Notes under the pieces: model-generated | Database searches by the model: none | Told to the model about the DNA's origin: nothing | Seen by the model: the letters and a program-made list of their open reading frames with translations, nothing else | Assembly: GCA_963676415.1 (NCBI GenBank) | Contig: OY781097.1 | Span: 1,736,001 to 1,800,000, forward strand | Source: G963662905 sp963676415 | Lineage (GTDB): Bacteria > Bacteroidota > Bacteroidia > Bacteroidales > WRLA01 | Direction of reading: 5' to 3' | DNA: 64,000 nt | Shown here: in pieces, positions 9,058-18,880 of the stretch | How the letters are laid out: every line of letters starts with the position of its first letter | How positions within the stretch are numbered: the first letter of the stretch is position 1 | Made by a program: the position numbers and the translations under genes

Positions 9058-10182
9058 TTACCTCAATTCCCTCAATACCGACCGGATCGGGAATAAAATC
9101 CCTCTACCCAGGTTCATGCTTCGCTCCGGAGACCAGCCGCTGTATTCATCCGGTAGGTCGGCATTGTCTTTGAACGGCATTTCGATGGTCATGCTCAGGC
9201 ATTTAAAGCGTTCACCAATTTGCTTGGAACCTACGCTTAAATTTGCTTCGCCGGCTTTGTTCTTTGGATAGCCGTGCCTGGTCTGGAAATCAGGGCTGCA
9301 TTCTTTCCATTTGTTCAGGAATTTATCCAAAATATTTTTGAGCCTTTTATCAAATGATGGGATGCCTTCAATGGATGAAACAAAATTGTAGGGTAAGCCT
9401 TCATCACCATGGATATCAAGGAAAAGATCACAGCCTGTTTTATCCATTTCTTTCATCAAATAATAAACTTCCGGGCTTTTCTCTTTTGATGGTGCGGCCC
9501 ATTCGCGGTTCAGGTTTGTTCCCAGCGTATTGCAGCGCAGGTTTCCGGCAATGGCTCCATCTGGATTGAGGTTGGGGACTAGATAAAAAACGGCGTTTTT
9601 TAATAAAACCAGGCTTTCCGGATCGCTGTCGTCAATCAGGCGGTCAATAAAACCTTCCATAAACCATTCGGCCATTGCTTCGCCCGGATGCTGGCGTGCC
9701 ACAACCCAAATTCTTCTTTTGGCTTTTGGATTGCCCACAATCAGCATGTCCAGATCTCGTCCTTCGTGGGTTTGTCCCAAAACTATATGGCGGCAATCCG
9801 GTGAATGCTGCGAACTGTGGATCAGTCCGAGATGACGCTCATAGCTGTAAGGCGCAAAATAAGCGAAGAAAACGGAGTCGTGCTCGGGTTTGAAATGCCA
9901 GATCAGTTTGCCTTCCTCATAAGTGGTGGGTACACTGAACCAGTTTTCGCGGTCGTAGGAAGCACGCACATCATAATCTTCCCAGCCTTCAGGGTATGAA
10001 GCTTCGGAAGCATTCGTGATTACCAACTGGCATTCAACGCCACGTGCCCCGCTCAGGCGGAAATGGAACCATTGAAAATGGTCGCTTTTTGTGTCTTTAC
10101 GGATGTTCAGCCAAAAACTGCCGTGTCCGTCGTCTTTTTGAACGATAATGTTGCCACTATCAAAATTGGATGAAATGTTCAT
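9058..10182 (-). CDS. M14 zinc carboxypeptidase, cytosolic carboxypeptidase (AGBL-like) type
   Basis: The 374-residue protein has no signal peptide. An N-terminal beta-sandwich domain (about 1-120) precedes an M14 catalytic domain, the layout of the cytosolic carboxypeptidase subfamily that trims C-terminal residues, often glutamates, from proteins or peptides. The zinc ligands fit HPGE (His165 and Glu168) and the distal His258 in DIHGDE; NREW (225-228) supplies the substrate-binding arginine region, and Glu334 in TIEMPF is the catalytic base. It is the last gene of a three-gene minus-strand unit, starting 12 bases after the YwqK-like gene ends. The physiological substrate in bacteria is not established. 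Confidence 0.88.
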   Translation of the reverse strand: MNISSNFDSGNIIVQKDDGHGSFWLNIRKDTKSDHFQWFHFRLSGARGVECQLVITNASEASYPEGWEDYDVRASYDRENWFSVPTTYEEGKLIWHFKPEHDSVFFAYFAPYSYERHLGLIHSSQHSPDCRHIVLGQTHEGRDLDMLIVGNPKAKRRIWVVARQHPGEAMAEWFMEGFIDRLIDDSDPESLVLLKNAVFYLVPNLNPDGAIAGNLRCNTLGTNLNREWAAPSKEKSPEVYYLMKEMDKTGCDLFLDIHGDEGLPYNFVSSIEGIPSFDKRLKNILDKFLNKWKECSPDFQTRHGYPKNKAGEANLSVGSKQIGERFKCLSMTIEMPFKDNADLPDEYSGWSPERSMNLGRGILFPIRSVLRELR

Positions 10183-10194
10183 ATGCTTGTGTTA

Positions 10195-11715
10195 TTATTC
10201 TTCAAAAGGAGGTTTGATTTTTGCTCCGTCGTATTTTGTTTCAATTCCATTATCGTAGGTTATGGTGATAACAGGCAGTCCTTCTTCATTGTATTTAAAC
10301 CATGTGCCTGTTTTCAAACCATCGGAATATTTTCCTTCCAGTTTTTTCCTGCCGTTGGGCCAGTACCATCGGTGCCAGCTTTCAGCCAATCCTGCAAAGT
10401 ATTCTCCTTTAAATTTTATTTGGCCATTGCTGTATGTGGCAATCCAGCTACCATCTTTATGCCCGTTTGAGAAGTTTCCTTTTTCGGAATATGATTTATA
10501 GTTGTAAATCCATTCGCCTTCTTCCCTTCCGTCAACATAATTTCCCTGTGCAATAATGGTGGAGGAATCGCTGTATTCGGTCATCATGCCATCAGGTTTG
10601 CCGCCCCAGTACATTTCCTGGCGCATCAGGTTTCCGGAAGGATAAAACCACAGCCATTCGCCATGCGGTTTTCCTGTTTTGCTGTATATTCCTTTTTGCT
10701 CCAAGGTGCCGTTTGGGTAAAAATATTCCCATTTTCCGCTTTTGTAGCCGTTCACGTATTTCCCGCTTGCCCTTATGCTGCCATCTGAAAAATAATGCTT
10801 CCACTGGCCGTTTTTTTGTCCGCTTTTGTCGAGCATTCCTTCAGCAATAACAGTTCCCTTGTTGAAAACCCGTGCTTGCTTCAGCTTTCCGGTGCTGTCG
10901 TATTCGCGGAACAAGCCTTCCTGTTCATTGTTCTTTTGGCTGAAGATGCGCTTCAGTTTTCCGCTGGGATAATATTCGCGCACCATTTCCAGGCTGGCGG
11001 TTTCGGGGGCTTCCTTTTGGATTTCACCATAAACATATTTTTCAATGCGCAGGAACTGCCCGTTTTTGTCGTAATATTTAAAAAAACCATGTTTAAGGTC
11101 ACCCGAATATGTGCCTTCTTCTTTCAGGCTGCCATCTGTTCGGAAAAATTTCCACGGGCCGTAGCGTTTGCCGTCACTGTCGTAGCGGTTGATTCGTTCG
11201 TGTTTTATTTTATATCCTTTCTTGTATGTAATTACGCTGATAATTAAACCGCTGGTGTCGTATTCCTTGCCCATTCCGTTTTCCAGGCCATCCTCATAAG
11301 GAATTTCCATTTTAAGCTGCCCGCCCGGGTACAAGATTTCTGTAATGCTGTCTTTTATATCGTCCAGAAAATAGGTGCGTATGATTTCTTCCGGGCTGTA
11401 TTCTGCCCGCCATCCGTTCTTCTTGCCTTTTGAATAATTTATCTCAAGGATCAGCCGGCTGCTGTCGTTGTAGAATTTCCAGGTAGAATCGAGCAGGAAA
11501 TTTTTTCGGTTTCCTTCCGAAATGAGGAATCCTTCTTTATTGTAATTTTTCCAATAACCATCGGGCTTGCCATCGCGTAAAACTCCTTCGCTGGATTTAT
11601 TTCCATTGGGATGGTAAAAAACCCGATAGCCATCTTCGGTGTTTTTTTCCTGCGCATTGAGGGAAAAAGCAATACAAATTGAAATTACCAGAAAAGAAAA
11701 TATCCTCCGAATCAT
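10195..11715 (-). CDS. Exported YwqK/MORN-repeat protein
   Basis: A signal peptide (MIRRIFSFLVISICIAFSLNAQ) is followed by a string of roughly 22-25-residue MORN_2/YwqK repeats covering almost the whole 506 residues. Their signature is Y-x-(N/D/S)G-x(3-6)-G-x-Y-x(2)-G-x(2)-(D/N/H)G-x-W, for instance YPNGTLEQKGIYSKTGKPHG and YSNGQIKFKGEYFAG. The product is expected in the periplasm or on the outer membrane. Some databases label the family an antitoxin, but no toxin partner is visible and that label should not be taken literally. The repeats suggest a beta-solenoid-like binding scaffold, as inference. It lies between an exported regulatory-domain protein and an M14 peptidase in one operon. Confidence 0.85.
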   Translation of the reverse strand: MIRRIFSFLVISICIAFSLNAQEKNTEDGYRVFYHPNGNKSSEGVLRDGKPDGYWKNYNKEGFLISEGNRKNFLLDSTWKFYNDSSRLILEINYSKGKKNGWRAEYSPEEIIRTYFLDDIKDSITEILYPGGQLKMEIPYEDGLENGMGKEYDTSGLIISVITYKKGYKIKHERINRYDSDGKRYGPWKFFRTDGSLKEEGTYSGDLKHGFFKYYDKNGQFLRIEKYVYGEIQKEAPETASLEMVREYYPSGKLKRIFSQKNNEQEGLFREYDSTGKLKQARVFNKGTVIAEGMLDKSGQKNGQWKHYFSDGSIRASGKYVNGYKSGKWEYFYPNGTLEQKGIYSKTGKPHGEWLWFYPSGNLMRQEMYWGGKPDGMMTEYSDSSTIIAQGNYVDGREEGEWIYNYKSYSEKGNFSNGHKDGSWIATYSNGQIKFKGEYFAGLAESWHRWYWPNGRKKLEGKYSDGLKTGTWFKYNEEGLPVITITYDNGIETKYDGAKIKPPFEE

Positions 11716-11748
11716 GAATTGTCCTTTGAGGGGGAAAATTAAGAAAAT

Positions 11749-12531
11749 TTAGCGAATATCCGGGATGCTGTCTGTATTTTCGTTTTCGGGCCAGGAACGC
11801 CAGCAGCTCAGGATCGCAAAATAGATGTCGTAATCGCTGGAGCGAAGGATGAATTGTTCATCCAGCGCGCAATATTTCATAAAGCGGTCAATTTGGAGAG
11901 GGTCTTTTAACCCGCTGATGCGTGATACAAGTTCGCGGTTGTATTTCAGGCTGATACGGTCGTAATATTTTTCCCGTTTGATGTTTTCAAAAAAACGTTT
12001 GCGCCTTTTCACTTCTTTGCTAAACAAATTGTAAACCAGTTGAACCGGGCCGCCAACCGCAACGCCATAACGGTCATCACTCAGCTGGGGTATGCTTTTG
12101 GGAATTCCAGGAATATTGAGCTCGGCCATTTTTTCTTCCTCCAATTGTAATTGAACAAACGCCTGTTTAAACTCCTGATAGGTTTCCGGCCAAGGGAAGA
12201 TATCTACGGTCTGAAGTTCGTAAACGGTTTTTTTCAATGTAGTGATTCCGAAAGCCCTGTTATTACTATCAGCTTGTGTAATAGCTTGTAATGCAGGGAG
12301 ATACCCTAGGTGTGAAATGATCAGCGTATCGCCTTTCTGTACCGGAAGGAAAAAATGGCCTTCTTCGTTGGCACTGGTTGCCAAACCTGTTCCTGAAATC
12401 CGCACCATCGCTCCATAAAGGGGATAAAAATCCTCATCAAGTATGCGTCCCGAATATTCTATTATTTGTCCCTGCACACCAAAAACAGGAAATAAAATAC
12501 TGAATGCCAGTATGAAATAAAATCGGTTCAT
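11749..12531 (-). CDS. Exported protein with N-terminal carboxypeptidase-regulatory-like domain, C-terminal part unknown
   Basis: The 260-residue protein begins with a signal peptide ending near FGVQGQ. Residues about 24-105 resemble the CarboxypepD_reg-like beta-sandwich common in Bacteroidota (SGRILDEDFYPLYGAMVRI, then EGHFFLPVQKGDTLIISHLGY). The remaining 150 residues are charged and helical, with repeated KR-rich segments near KRRKRFFENIKREKYYD, and match no family known to me. It is the first gene of the unit with the YwqK-like and M14 genes (gap 33 bases). Similar short proteins are common in the phylum without known function. It ends close to the next start and is not visibly truncated. 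Confidence 0.75.
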   Translation of the reverse strand: MNRFYFILAFSILFPVFGVQGQIIEYSGRILDEDFYPLYGAMVRISGTGLATSANEEGHFFLPVQKGDTLIISHLGYLPALQAITQADSNNRAFGITTLKKTVYELQTVDIFPWPETYQEFKQAFVQLQLEEEKMAELNIPGIPKSIPQLSDDRYGVAVGGPVQLVYNLFSKEVKRRKRFFENIKREKYYDRISLKYNRELVSRISGLKDPLQIDRFMKYCALDEQFILRSSDYDIYFAILSCWRSWPENENTDSIPDIR

Positions 12532-12657
12532 GATTTATTCCTTTGTTTGAATCTGATTCTTGAATAGCACAATTTTCAGTTTTTCATGCTCAATGTAAGC
12601 TGTTGGCTAAAGTACAGATCAGCATGGTAGAAAATGTTTTTTCTTTCCTAAAAAACG

Positions 12658-14211
12658 TTAATCGTTTGTGATGAACTGGCGTATATAATCGATTAAGCGG
12701 GATGGTTTTACGGGTTTTGTGAGGAAACCCGCGCAGCCCGCATTGCGGCATTGGCGTTCTTCATCGCCCATAGTCAGGGCTGTTATAGCTACAATAGGAA
12801 TTTCGGGCCTGATTTGTTTGATTCTTTTGCTTGCCTCTATGCCATTCATGCCCGGAAGCCGTAAATCCATCAGAATCAAATCAATATCGTTTAATTTGCC
12901 AATTAGTTCAATGGCCTTTTCTGCATTGCTGGTTTTGAGTAAATTAACATTTGTTGCCTTAAGCGACCGGCTGGTGATGATCATGTTTTCTTCGATATCT
13001 TCTACAATTAATATTGTATTTTGGCTCCAGTCGGGCATTTCCTTTTTTGGAGCAGGTGCGGCCCCGGAAGTTTGTGATGTACATTCGGAGATTATTGTGC
13101 GTGGAAAACTGAAGTAAAAATCGGCTCCACGACCTACTGCGGACTCTGCCCATATAATTCCTCCGAGCAGCTCGGTGAGGTTTTTTGATATCGCCAAACC
13201 GAGCCCTGTCCCTTTCATTGCGGCTCTATCTGTAGCTTGCCCAAAGCGCTCAAAAATTAACTCCAGGTTTTTATTCTCAATCCCTTCACCAGTATCGCGA
13301 ACAAAAAGTGTTATTAGGTTGGCTTCGAGTTTGTAGCCAAAACGGATCATCCCTTTTTCGGTAAATTTTATGGCATTGCTCAGCAGATTAGACAAAATCT
13401 GTACGATTCTGCGCTCATCGCTGTTGATTTTCATGCTTGTAATTTGCTCGGGAATGGAAAGCATTAGCTTTACGTCTTCTGATTTACCGGCTTTTTCCAG
13501 ATTGTTTTGGAATATTTCTTTTAGGTTATTAAGAGACTGGTTGAGGTCAAATTTTGTTTTAAATATTTTAATTTGTGCTGCTTCAATTTTAGAAATATCA
13601 ATGATATCATTGATTAGGTTAAGCAGCTGCTCTCCATTTTGTATAATGATTTGCGTATATTTTTGTTTATTATCGGGATTGCTGCTGGCCTGCAATAATT
13701 CAGAAAAGCCAATAATAGCATTCATTGGTGTGCGGAGCTCATGCGACATATTTGCCAAGAAAGCGGATTTTAGCTTGTCTGATTCTTCGGCTTTAATCCT
13801 TGCCGCTTTCAATTCGCGGTTAAGTTCCTGCCTTTCTATGGCATACATTAATGTTCGTGATAAAAATGATGGGTTGATTTCCGATTTGCTGATATAATCC
13901 TGTGCTCCATTTTGAACAGCCCGGAGACCGGTTTCAATATCCGACTGACCTGTGAGCACCACAATGGCTTGTTCGGGATACTCCTTATGAAGTTTTTCAA
14001 AAGTTGATATCCCTACTGAATCGGGCAATCCTAAATCCAAAAGTATAATATCAGGGTGATAAGTTTTTAATATTTCCATGCCCTGCAATAATCGTATTGC
14101 ACGCTGTGCTTCAAAATCCACGGACGCTTCCCTTAAATACTCATCAATAAGCAGGTAATCGCCATCATTGTCTTCAAAGCACAGAAGACTAAGTTTACTA
14201 TTGGATTTCAT
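12658..14211 (-). CDS. Hybrid sensor kinase: receiver - HisKA - HATPase - receiver
   Basis: The 517-residue soluble protein begins with a receiver domain (phospho-acceptor Asp59 in LLDLGLPDS). A short coiled linker leads to a HisKA dimerisation domain with His157 in NMSHELRTPMNA, a HATPase_c domain (NLLSNAIKF, then DTGEGIENKN and GTGLGLAISK), and a second receiver with Asp449 in LMDLRLPGMNG and the conserved lysine in FLTKPVKPS. No sensor or membrane segment is present, so it is probably fed phosphate through its first receiver by an upstream kinase. It is the last gene of a three-gene unit with the PocR/PAS kinase and the single receiver, 51 bases after the latter. No DNA-binding output domain is encoded nearby. 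Confidence 0.92.
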   Translation of the reverse strand: MKSNSKLSLLCFEDNDGDYLLIDEYLREASVDFEAQRAIRLLQGMEILKTYHPDIILLDLGLPDSVGISTFEKLHKEYPEQAIVVLTGQSDIETGLRAVQNGAQDYISKSEINPSFLSRTLMYAIERQELNRELKAARIKAEESDKLKSAFLANMSHELRTPMNAIIGFSELLQASSNPDNKQKYTQIIIQNGEQLLNLINDIIDISKIEAAQIKIFKTKFDLNQSLNNLKEIFQNNLEKAGKSEDVKLMLSIPEQITSMKINSDERRIVQILSNLLSNAIKFTEKGMIRFGYKLEANLITLFVRDTGEGIENKNLELIFERFGQATDRAAMKGTGLGLAISKNLTELLGGIIWAESAVGRGADFYFSFPRTIISECTSQTSGAAPAPKKEMPDWSQNTILIVEDIEENMIITSRSLKATNVNLLKTSNAEKAIELIGKLNDIDLILMDLRLPGMNGIEASKRIKQIRPEIPIVAITALTMGDEERQCRNAGCAGFLTKPVKPSRLIDYIRQFITND

Positions 14212-14262
14212 TTTTTCTCCTTCCTGCTACAAATCTAACAAAAAATTTTTAAGATGTTATGA

Positions 14263-14688
14263 TTATTTTGGGGGCAAAGAAACGGTTCCAAACCAAAAAT
14301 CCTGAATGGATTTTATAGCTTTTGAAAAACGGTCAAAGTCCATTGGCTTTGTAATATAGCAGTTTGCATGGTTTCGGTACGACATGGCTATATCTGTGTC
14401 GTTGTCGGAAGTGCTGAGGACTATAACTGGAATAGATTTTAACTTATAATCAGATTTTATTTCTTTCAATACCTGCCGTCCGTCTTTCCGGGGAAGGTTC
14501 AAATCTAAAATAACTATATCAGGTCGGGGGCTTTGCTTGTAGGGGCTATGGTTTTTTAAAAAAGATATTGCCTCATTTCCATCGTTTACTACAAAGAGTT
14601 CGTGTTCTATTTCGTGTTCGTCCAGGGCTTCCCGTATTAAAATTATATCGCCGGGGCTGTCTTCTACTAATAGGATTTTTGTTTTCAT
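14263..14688 (-). CDS. Single-domain response regulator (Rcp1/CheY-like)
   Basis: The 141-residue protein is one receiver domain with the acidic pocket LLVEDSPGD near residues 6-14, phospho-acceptor Asp62 in ILDLNLPRKDG, conserved Ser/Thr in VLSTS and the lysine in YITKPMD. The DLNLPRKDGR(Q)VL pattern is typical of the Rcp1 group, which often pairs with PAS or phytochrome kinases. The ATG at 14688 is preferred over the upstream codon at 14757: it begins 4 bases after the kinase stop codon and directly before the conserved KILLVED strand. It likely moves phosphate between the kinases on either side. Confidence 0.9.
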   Translation of the reverse strand: MKTKILLVEDSPGDIILIREALDEHEIEHELFVVNDGNEAISFLKNHSPYKQSPRPDIVILDLNLPRKDGRQVLKEIKSDYKLKSIPVIVLSTSDNDTDIAMSYRNHANCYITKPMDFDRFSKAIKSIQDFWFGTVSLPPK

Positions 14689-14692
14689 ATGA

Positions 14693-17600
14693 TCAGCGGA
14701 TTTTATTTTTTGGGAATCTGAGAATAAAAGTGCTTCCTGTACCCAAAATTGATTCAAGGCTTATTGTTCCGTTGTGGCGCTCAATAATTTTTTTGCAAAT
14801 TGCCAGTCCAATACCGGTTCCTTCATATTCGTCGCGGGTATGCAGGCGCTGGAAAATTTCAAATATCCTTTGTGTATATTCCTTGCTGATTCCTATACCG
14901 TTGTCTGTTACAAGTATTTCGTGGTATTTGCGTGTTCTGTTTGTGGAAATACGAATTATCGGTGGGGTTTTTCCTTGAAATTTTATTGCATTACCAATCA
15001 GGTTTTGCAATAATTGGGCAATTTGTGTTTCATCGGCATTGATCTGTGGAAGTTTTGTGCTTTTGATTATTGCACCGCTTTGCTCAATGCTGGCATGCAG
15101 GTTCTTTTTTACTTGTTCCAATACGGCGTTTAAATCAGTTGGTCTAAATTCTTTGCCTCGAGTCCCTATTCTGGAAAAAGCGAGCAGGTCCTTAATCAGT
15201 TGCTGCATACGGATTGATCCGTCAACGGCATAACTGATGTAGTTTAATCCACGCTCATCAAGTTTTTCTGAATATCTTTTTTCGAGCAACTGAAGAAAAC
15301 TGGACACCATACGTAGGGGCTCCTGAAGGTCGTGCGAAGCGATATAAGCAAATTGTTCCAGTTCTTTGTTGGATTCACGCAGGCGTTCCAGGGTTTCTTT
15401 CAGATACAGCTCCGTTTTCTTGATTTCGGTAATATCGCTGGCAGCGGTATAAATTTTATCTTCTTCAAGCACAGCATACCAGTTTAACCAGCGGTAGTTG
15501 TTGTCTGAGGTTTTAAACCGGCAAACATAATTGCATGATTTATTTAGTTCGTTGAGTGATTTTAGGTTTTGCGTGATAAATTCCCGGTCATCTTCATGCG
15601 AAAGCTCGTAAAAACCGGTGCCCTTAATTTTTGATAGAGGAAAACCAAGCGATTTTTCCCATGCCGGGTTCAGGTTCTCTATTCTCATTTCCTGATCAAG
15701 GGTGCACAGCAGGTCGGGATTTACTTCAAAAAATGTTTCTATGCTTTTTAATGCTGATTTAAGCGCGCTTACATCGCGTGCAATGGCCATGATATGGGTT
15801 TTGCCCCTGAAATTAATTCCAATGGCGTTGATATCTACCTTAATGAAATGGCCCTTTGGATGTTGAATATCCTTTTCCCAATGAATAACCTGGCCATTCC
15901 TGAGTTTGTTCTGGTTTTTGGTGAGGTCGGAATTAATAGATTTCAGCCATGGATTGTCTTCAGAAAAATTGAGCATCTCATCATGGCTGTAACCAAAAAT
16001 ACGTGCCGCCGCAGGATTGACCTCTGTAATCGTTCCCTTTGGTTTGAAAATTATGAGGCCGTCTGTTACGGACTCAAAAATACTGCGGTGCAGTTCTTCG
16101 CTTTGCCTCAGTTTTTGGTTGGCTATATGCTTATCACTAATGTCTGCTGCAAAAACTACCGCACCGTTTACCAAACCCTCTTCCTGTATCGGGTTGAGGC
16201 TAAATTCAAAATATTTGACCTGTTTATTTATTTCCAGTGTCAGTTCTGTTTTAAAAACTTCACCCGAAAATGCTTTCAGGTAAAACTCTTTCCATTTGTT
16301 TTTTAAGTCATCTTGCGTGGCGGGAATCCTGTCTAAGGCCGGATCGCCCACCTTTAATTCGATGCCAAATGCATTTTGAAAAATACTTTTTGAATATGTA
16401 TTGATGGTCAGGATTTCAAAATTCAGGTTTACTGACCAAATAGCAATTTCCTTGTTTTCGACAATGGCATGAAGGTTGTTGAAAAGGTTTTTATAGTTCC
16501 TTTCGTTTTTTTCGAGTTTTTGTTGCGCATTCATTTCTTTGGTGATATCGGTGTGGGCTCCAATCCACTCCTTGATATAGCCCTTGTTATTTAAAATAGG
16601 AACTGCTTTTACGCTCATAAACAGGTGCTTGCCCGATTTATGCTTCAAACGGTGCTGTATTTCAAAAGTGCTTCTGCTTTTTACGGATTTATTCCATGCT
16701 ATGCGTGTGCGCGTCCTGTCTTCGGGGTGTACGGCACGCAACCAGCCGGCACCTTGATATGTTATAAATGCCTGGCCAGTAAAATTTTCCCATGATTTGT
16801 TTCTTTCGCTAATCAGGCCATTTGCATCGGTAAACCATATGATACTGGATGTGGTACTGACCAATTGGCGAAAGCGCAGCTCACTATCGGCCAGTTTTAA
16901 CTCAAAATTCTTTTTAAAAGAGATATTCCGGCTGATGCCAATTAGAATATGGGGATTTCCTTGCTCATCTTTTTTTGTTACCCGGCCCCTTCCATCGGCC
17001 CATTCCCAATCGCCTGATTTGGTTCTCATTCGGAATTCTGCGTGGTAATGTTCTGTTTTGCCGCTGAAATGATCATTAATAGCAGACATAACATCAGGCA
17101 CGTCATCTGGGTGCATCAACTCTGCCATGCCTTGAATGCTTTTGGGTACTTCATCTTCGGAATAGCCAAGTGATTTAAAAAGCTCAGGTGAACAAATCAT
17201 TTTACCACTTTTGAAGTCGTCTTCAAATACTGAAGATTCATTGATTTCCAAAGACATTCTTAATCTTTCCTGACTTTCCTTCAGAAGGTTTTCGGATAGT
17301 TTGCGCCCGGTGATATCGCTGTGGACCCCTATCATCCGGATTACTTTTCCGTCGCTGTCGAGGAAGGATTCGGCCTGATTGTAAATCCAGCGATATGAGC
17401 CGTTTTTGTGTTTCAAGCGGAATTCAGCCGTAAAATATCCTTCAGGATTGCGTAGATAACTGTTTACTTCCTGATGCATACGTTCGTAGTCCTCGGGATG
17501 CAGCAGTTTTTGCCAGCTTGAAAATTTGTTTTCCAGCTCCTCGGGTTTGTATCCTAACTGAGCTTTCCAGACACTCGAATAAAACACAGCGTCTGAACTG

Positions 17601-18880
17601 ACTAACCAGTCCCAAATGCCTGTATTTGATGCTTTTGAGGCAAGTTCATAGCGTTCACGGCTGAGTTTCAGGTTTCTTTCTGTTTCCTTCTTTTGTAATG
17701 ATTCACTAAAAACGCGTGCAATAGCTTTTAATAAGTTTCTTTCTTCAGGCAAAAAAGGGTCAAAGGCTGTATCATCGAGATAACCAATTTCAATACTGCC
17801 TTTATTTATATCATTATAAAAGAATGTATTTTTTAAAGTATTTGCCGTCGGGCGGAAGTTGTTGCTTTTTACTTCAATATCATTATCTTTTATCCGTACA
17901 CAGCTTAGTTCGGGCCTAAGCCAGGAGAGAGGTATAATTTGTGTAGCCTTGCTGTAAAGTTGCTCTTTGCTGATTTCCGGGCTATGGGCAAATTCATGGA
18001 TTTGATAAAGGCAGTTCATTTCCTTAAGCCGCTCTTTGAGATCTTTTTGTGATTTCCTGAGCTGTTGTTCGGTTTCTTTTCTCAGATCTATTTCTTCCTG
18101 TAACTCTTCTGTAAGGGAGCGCAGTTCTTCTTCCGTCACCGAGCGCTCTTCAATTTCCGCTTGCAGCTCCTCATTTGCAGCCAAAAGCTCGCTTTCCTGT
18201 TCATTTCGTGTCTTTCTTTCCTTTTTTAATAAGAGATGAAGTTTGTCGGCATCATTGCTTGCCTCTTCGGGTATTATTTCTGCAAGGTTCTTATTTTCTT
18301 CATCAACATGCTTTTTTAACTCTTCCCGAAGCCCGTTTATGGCCATTTCGCTAATAAGCAACTGCAAGCCCTGAAAATATGCAACAATATGTCCCAGTTT
18401 CTCTTCCGTGTAAACTGGGACATCTGCCAGTGCCTGCTTAAAGCCTTCATGATTGAAACCATGTCCCTTAATAATATTTGTATAAAACGAGTGTAAAGGC
18501 TTTTTTTCCTCAATGAAAAACTGGCCGAAAAACAGTGTGGCAATATGCGTGCTGTTCACAATAATGGGAAACGCAACCTCTGTTAAGCCGTTTTTGCAGT
18601 TGTACATAATGTGCTCATGGTTGCCTGCGCTTATCTCACTTAAAATTGTGCTGTCGCTTTGGCGGCAACGAATTAAGGTATCTGTGTTTTTGCGGAAAAA
18701 ATCTGTGCAAAGCTTCGAAAACCCAATGCTGATGCGTAAATTGTTGTGCCGGTCGAGCAAAGCAGACGAAAGATTATTAATCGTATAACTACTTTTTAAA
18801 AGTTTTTCAATTGCGGCTAAATCAAGTATCTGATCTAAAAATAATCCTGCTATAACTTCCTTTTGATTTTGTGTTTTCAT
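14693..18880 (-). CDS. Large soluble sensor histidine kinase: PocR - coiled coil - multiple PAS/PAC - HisKA - HATPase
   Basis: The 1395-residue protein has no membrane segment. Residues about 10-190 form a PocR ligand-binding domain: DLAAIEKLLKSSY, SIGFSKLCTDFFR, RCRQSD, YNCKNGLTEVAFPI and LFFGQFF. A coiled coil follows (about 195-285, many EELQ/EEIDLRKE repeats), then a GAF-like stretch and at least five PAS/PAC modules with recurrent WDW, HPED(R/Y/D) and GAHTDIT/GVHSDIT motifs. The phosphorylated His1183 lies in ASHDLQEPLRM, the form seen in phytochrome-like kinases. HATPase boxes are NAIKFQG, DNGIGISKEY and GTGIGLAICKK. PocR domains are known to sense small organic molecules such as 1,2-propanediol, but the ligand here is unknown. 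It is the first gene of the unit with the two downstream phosphorelay genes. No clear promoter box was found upstream. Confidence 0.9.
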   Translation of the reverse strand: MKTQNQKEVIAGLFLDQILDLAAIEKLLKSSYTINNLSSALLDRHNNLRISIGFSKLCTDFFRKNTDTLIRCRQSDSTILSEISAGNHEHIMYNCKNGLTEVAFPIIVNSTHIATLFFGQFFIEEKKPLHSFYTNIIKGHGFNHEGFKQALADVPVYTEEKLGHIVAYFQGLQLLISEMAINGLREELKKHVDEENKNLAEIIPEEASNDADKLHLLLKKERKTRNEQESELLAANEELQAEIEERSVTEEELRSLTEELQEEIDLRKETEQQLRKSQKDLKERLKEMNCLYQIHEFAHSPEISKEQLYSKATQIIPLSWLRPELSCVRIKDNDIEVKSNNFRPTANTLKNTFFYNDINKGSIEIGYLDDTAFDPFLPEERNLLKAIARVFSESLQKKETERNLKLSRERYELASKASNTGIWDWLVSSDAVFYSSVWKAQLGYKPEELENKFSSWQKLLHPEDYERMHQEVNSYLRNPEGYFTAEFRLKHKNGSYRWIYNQAESFLDSDGKVIRMIGVHSDITGRKLSENLLKESQERLRMSLEINESSVFEDDFKSGKMICSPELFKSLGYSEDEVPKSIQGMAELMHPDDVPDVMSAINDHFSGKTEHYHAEFRMRTKSGDWEWADGRGRVTKKDEQGNPHILIGISRNISFKKNFELKLADSELRFRQLVSTTSSIIWFTDANGLISERNKSWENFTGQAFITYQGAGWLRAVHPEDRTRTRIAWNKSVKSRSTFEIQHRLKHKSGKHLFMSVKAVPILNNKGYIKEWIGAHTDITKEMNAQQKLEKNERNYKNLFNNLHAIVENKEIAIWSVNLNFEILTINTYSKSIFQNAFGIELKVGDPALDRIPATQDDLKNKWKEFYLKAFSGEVFKTELTLEINKQVKYFEFSLNPIQEEGLVNGAVVFAADISDKHIANQKLRQSEELHRSIFESVTDGLIIFKPKGTITEVNPAAARIFGYSHDEMLNFSEDNPWLKSINSDLTKNQNKLRNGQVIHWEKDIQHPKGHFIKVDINAIGINFRGKTHIMAIARDVSALKSALKSIETFFEVNPDLLCTLDQEMRIENLNPAWEKSLGFPLSKIKGTGFYELSHEDDREFITQNLKSLNELNKSCNYVCRFKTSDNNYRWLNWYAVLEEDKIYTAASDITEIKKTELYLKETLERLRESNKELEQFAYIASHDLQEPLRMVSSFLQLLEKRYSEKLDERGLNYISYAVDGSIRMQQLIKDLLAFSRIGTRGKEFRPTDLNAVLEQVKKNLHASIEQSGAIIKSTKLPQINADETQIAQLLQNLIGNAIKFQGKTPPIIRISTNRTRKYHEILVTDNGIGISKEYTQRIFEIFQRLHTRDEYEGTGIGLAICKKIIERHNGTISLESILGTGSTFILRFPKNKIR

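Noticed and set aside
10195..11715. Toxin-antitoxin system suggested by the YwqK family label
   Set aside because: The protein has a signal peptide and about 500 residues of MORN repeats, with no toxin-like partner; the label appears to be only a database name.
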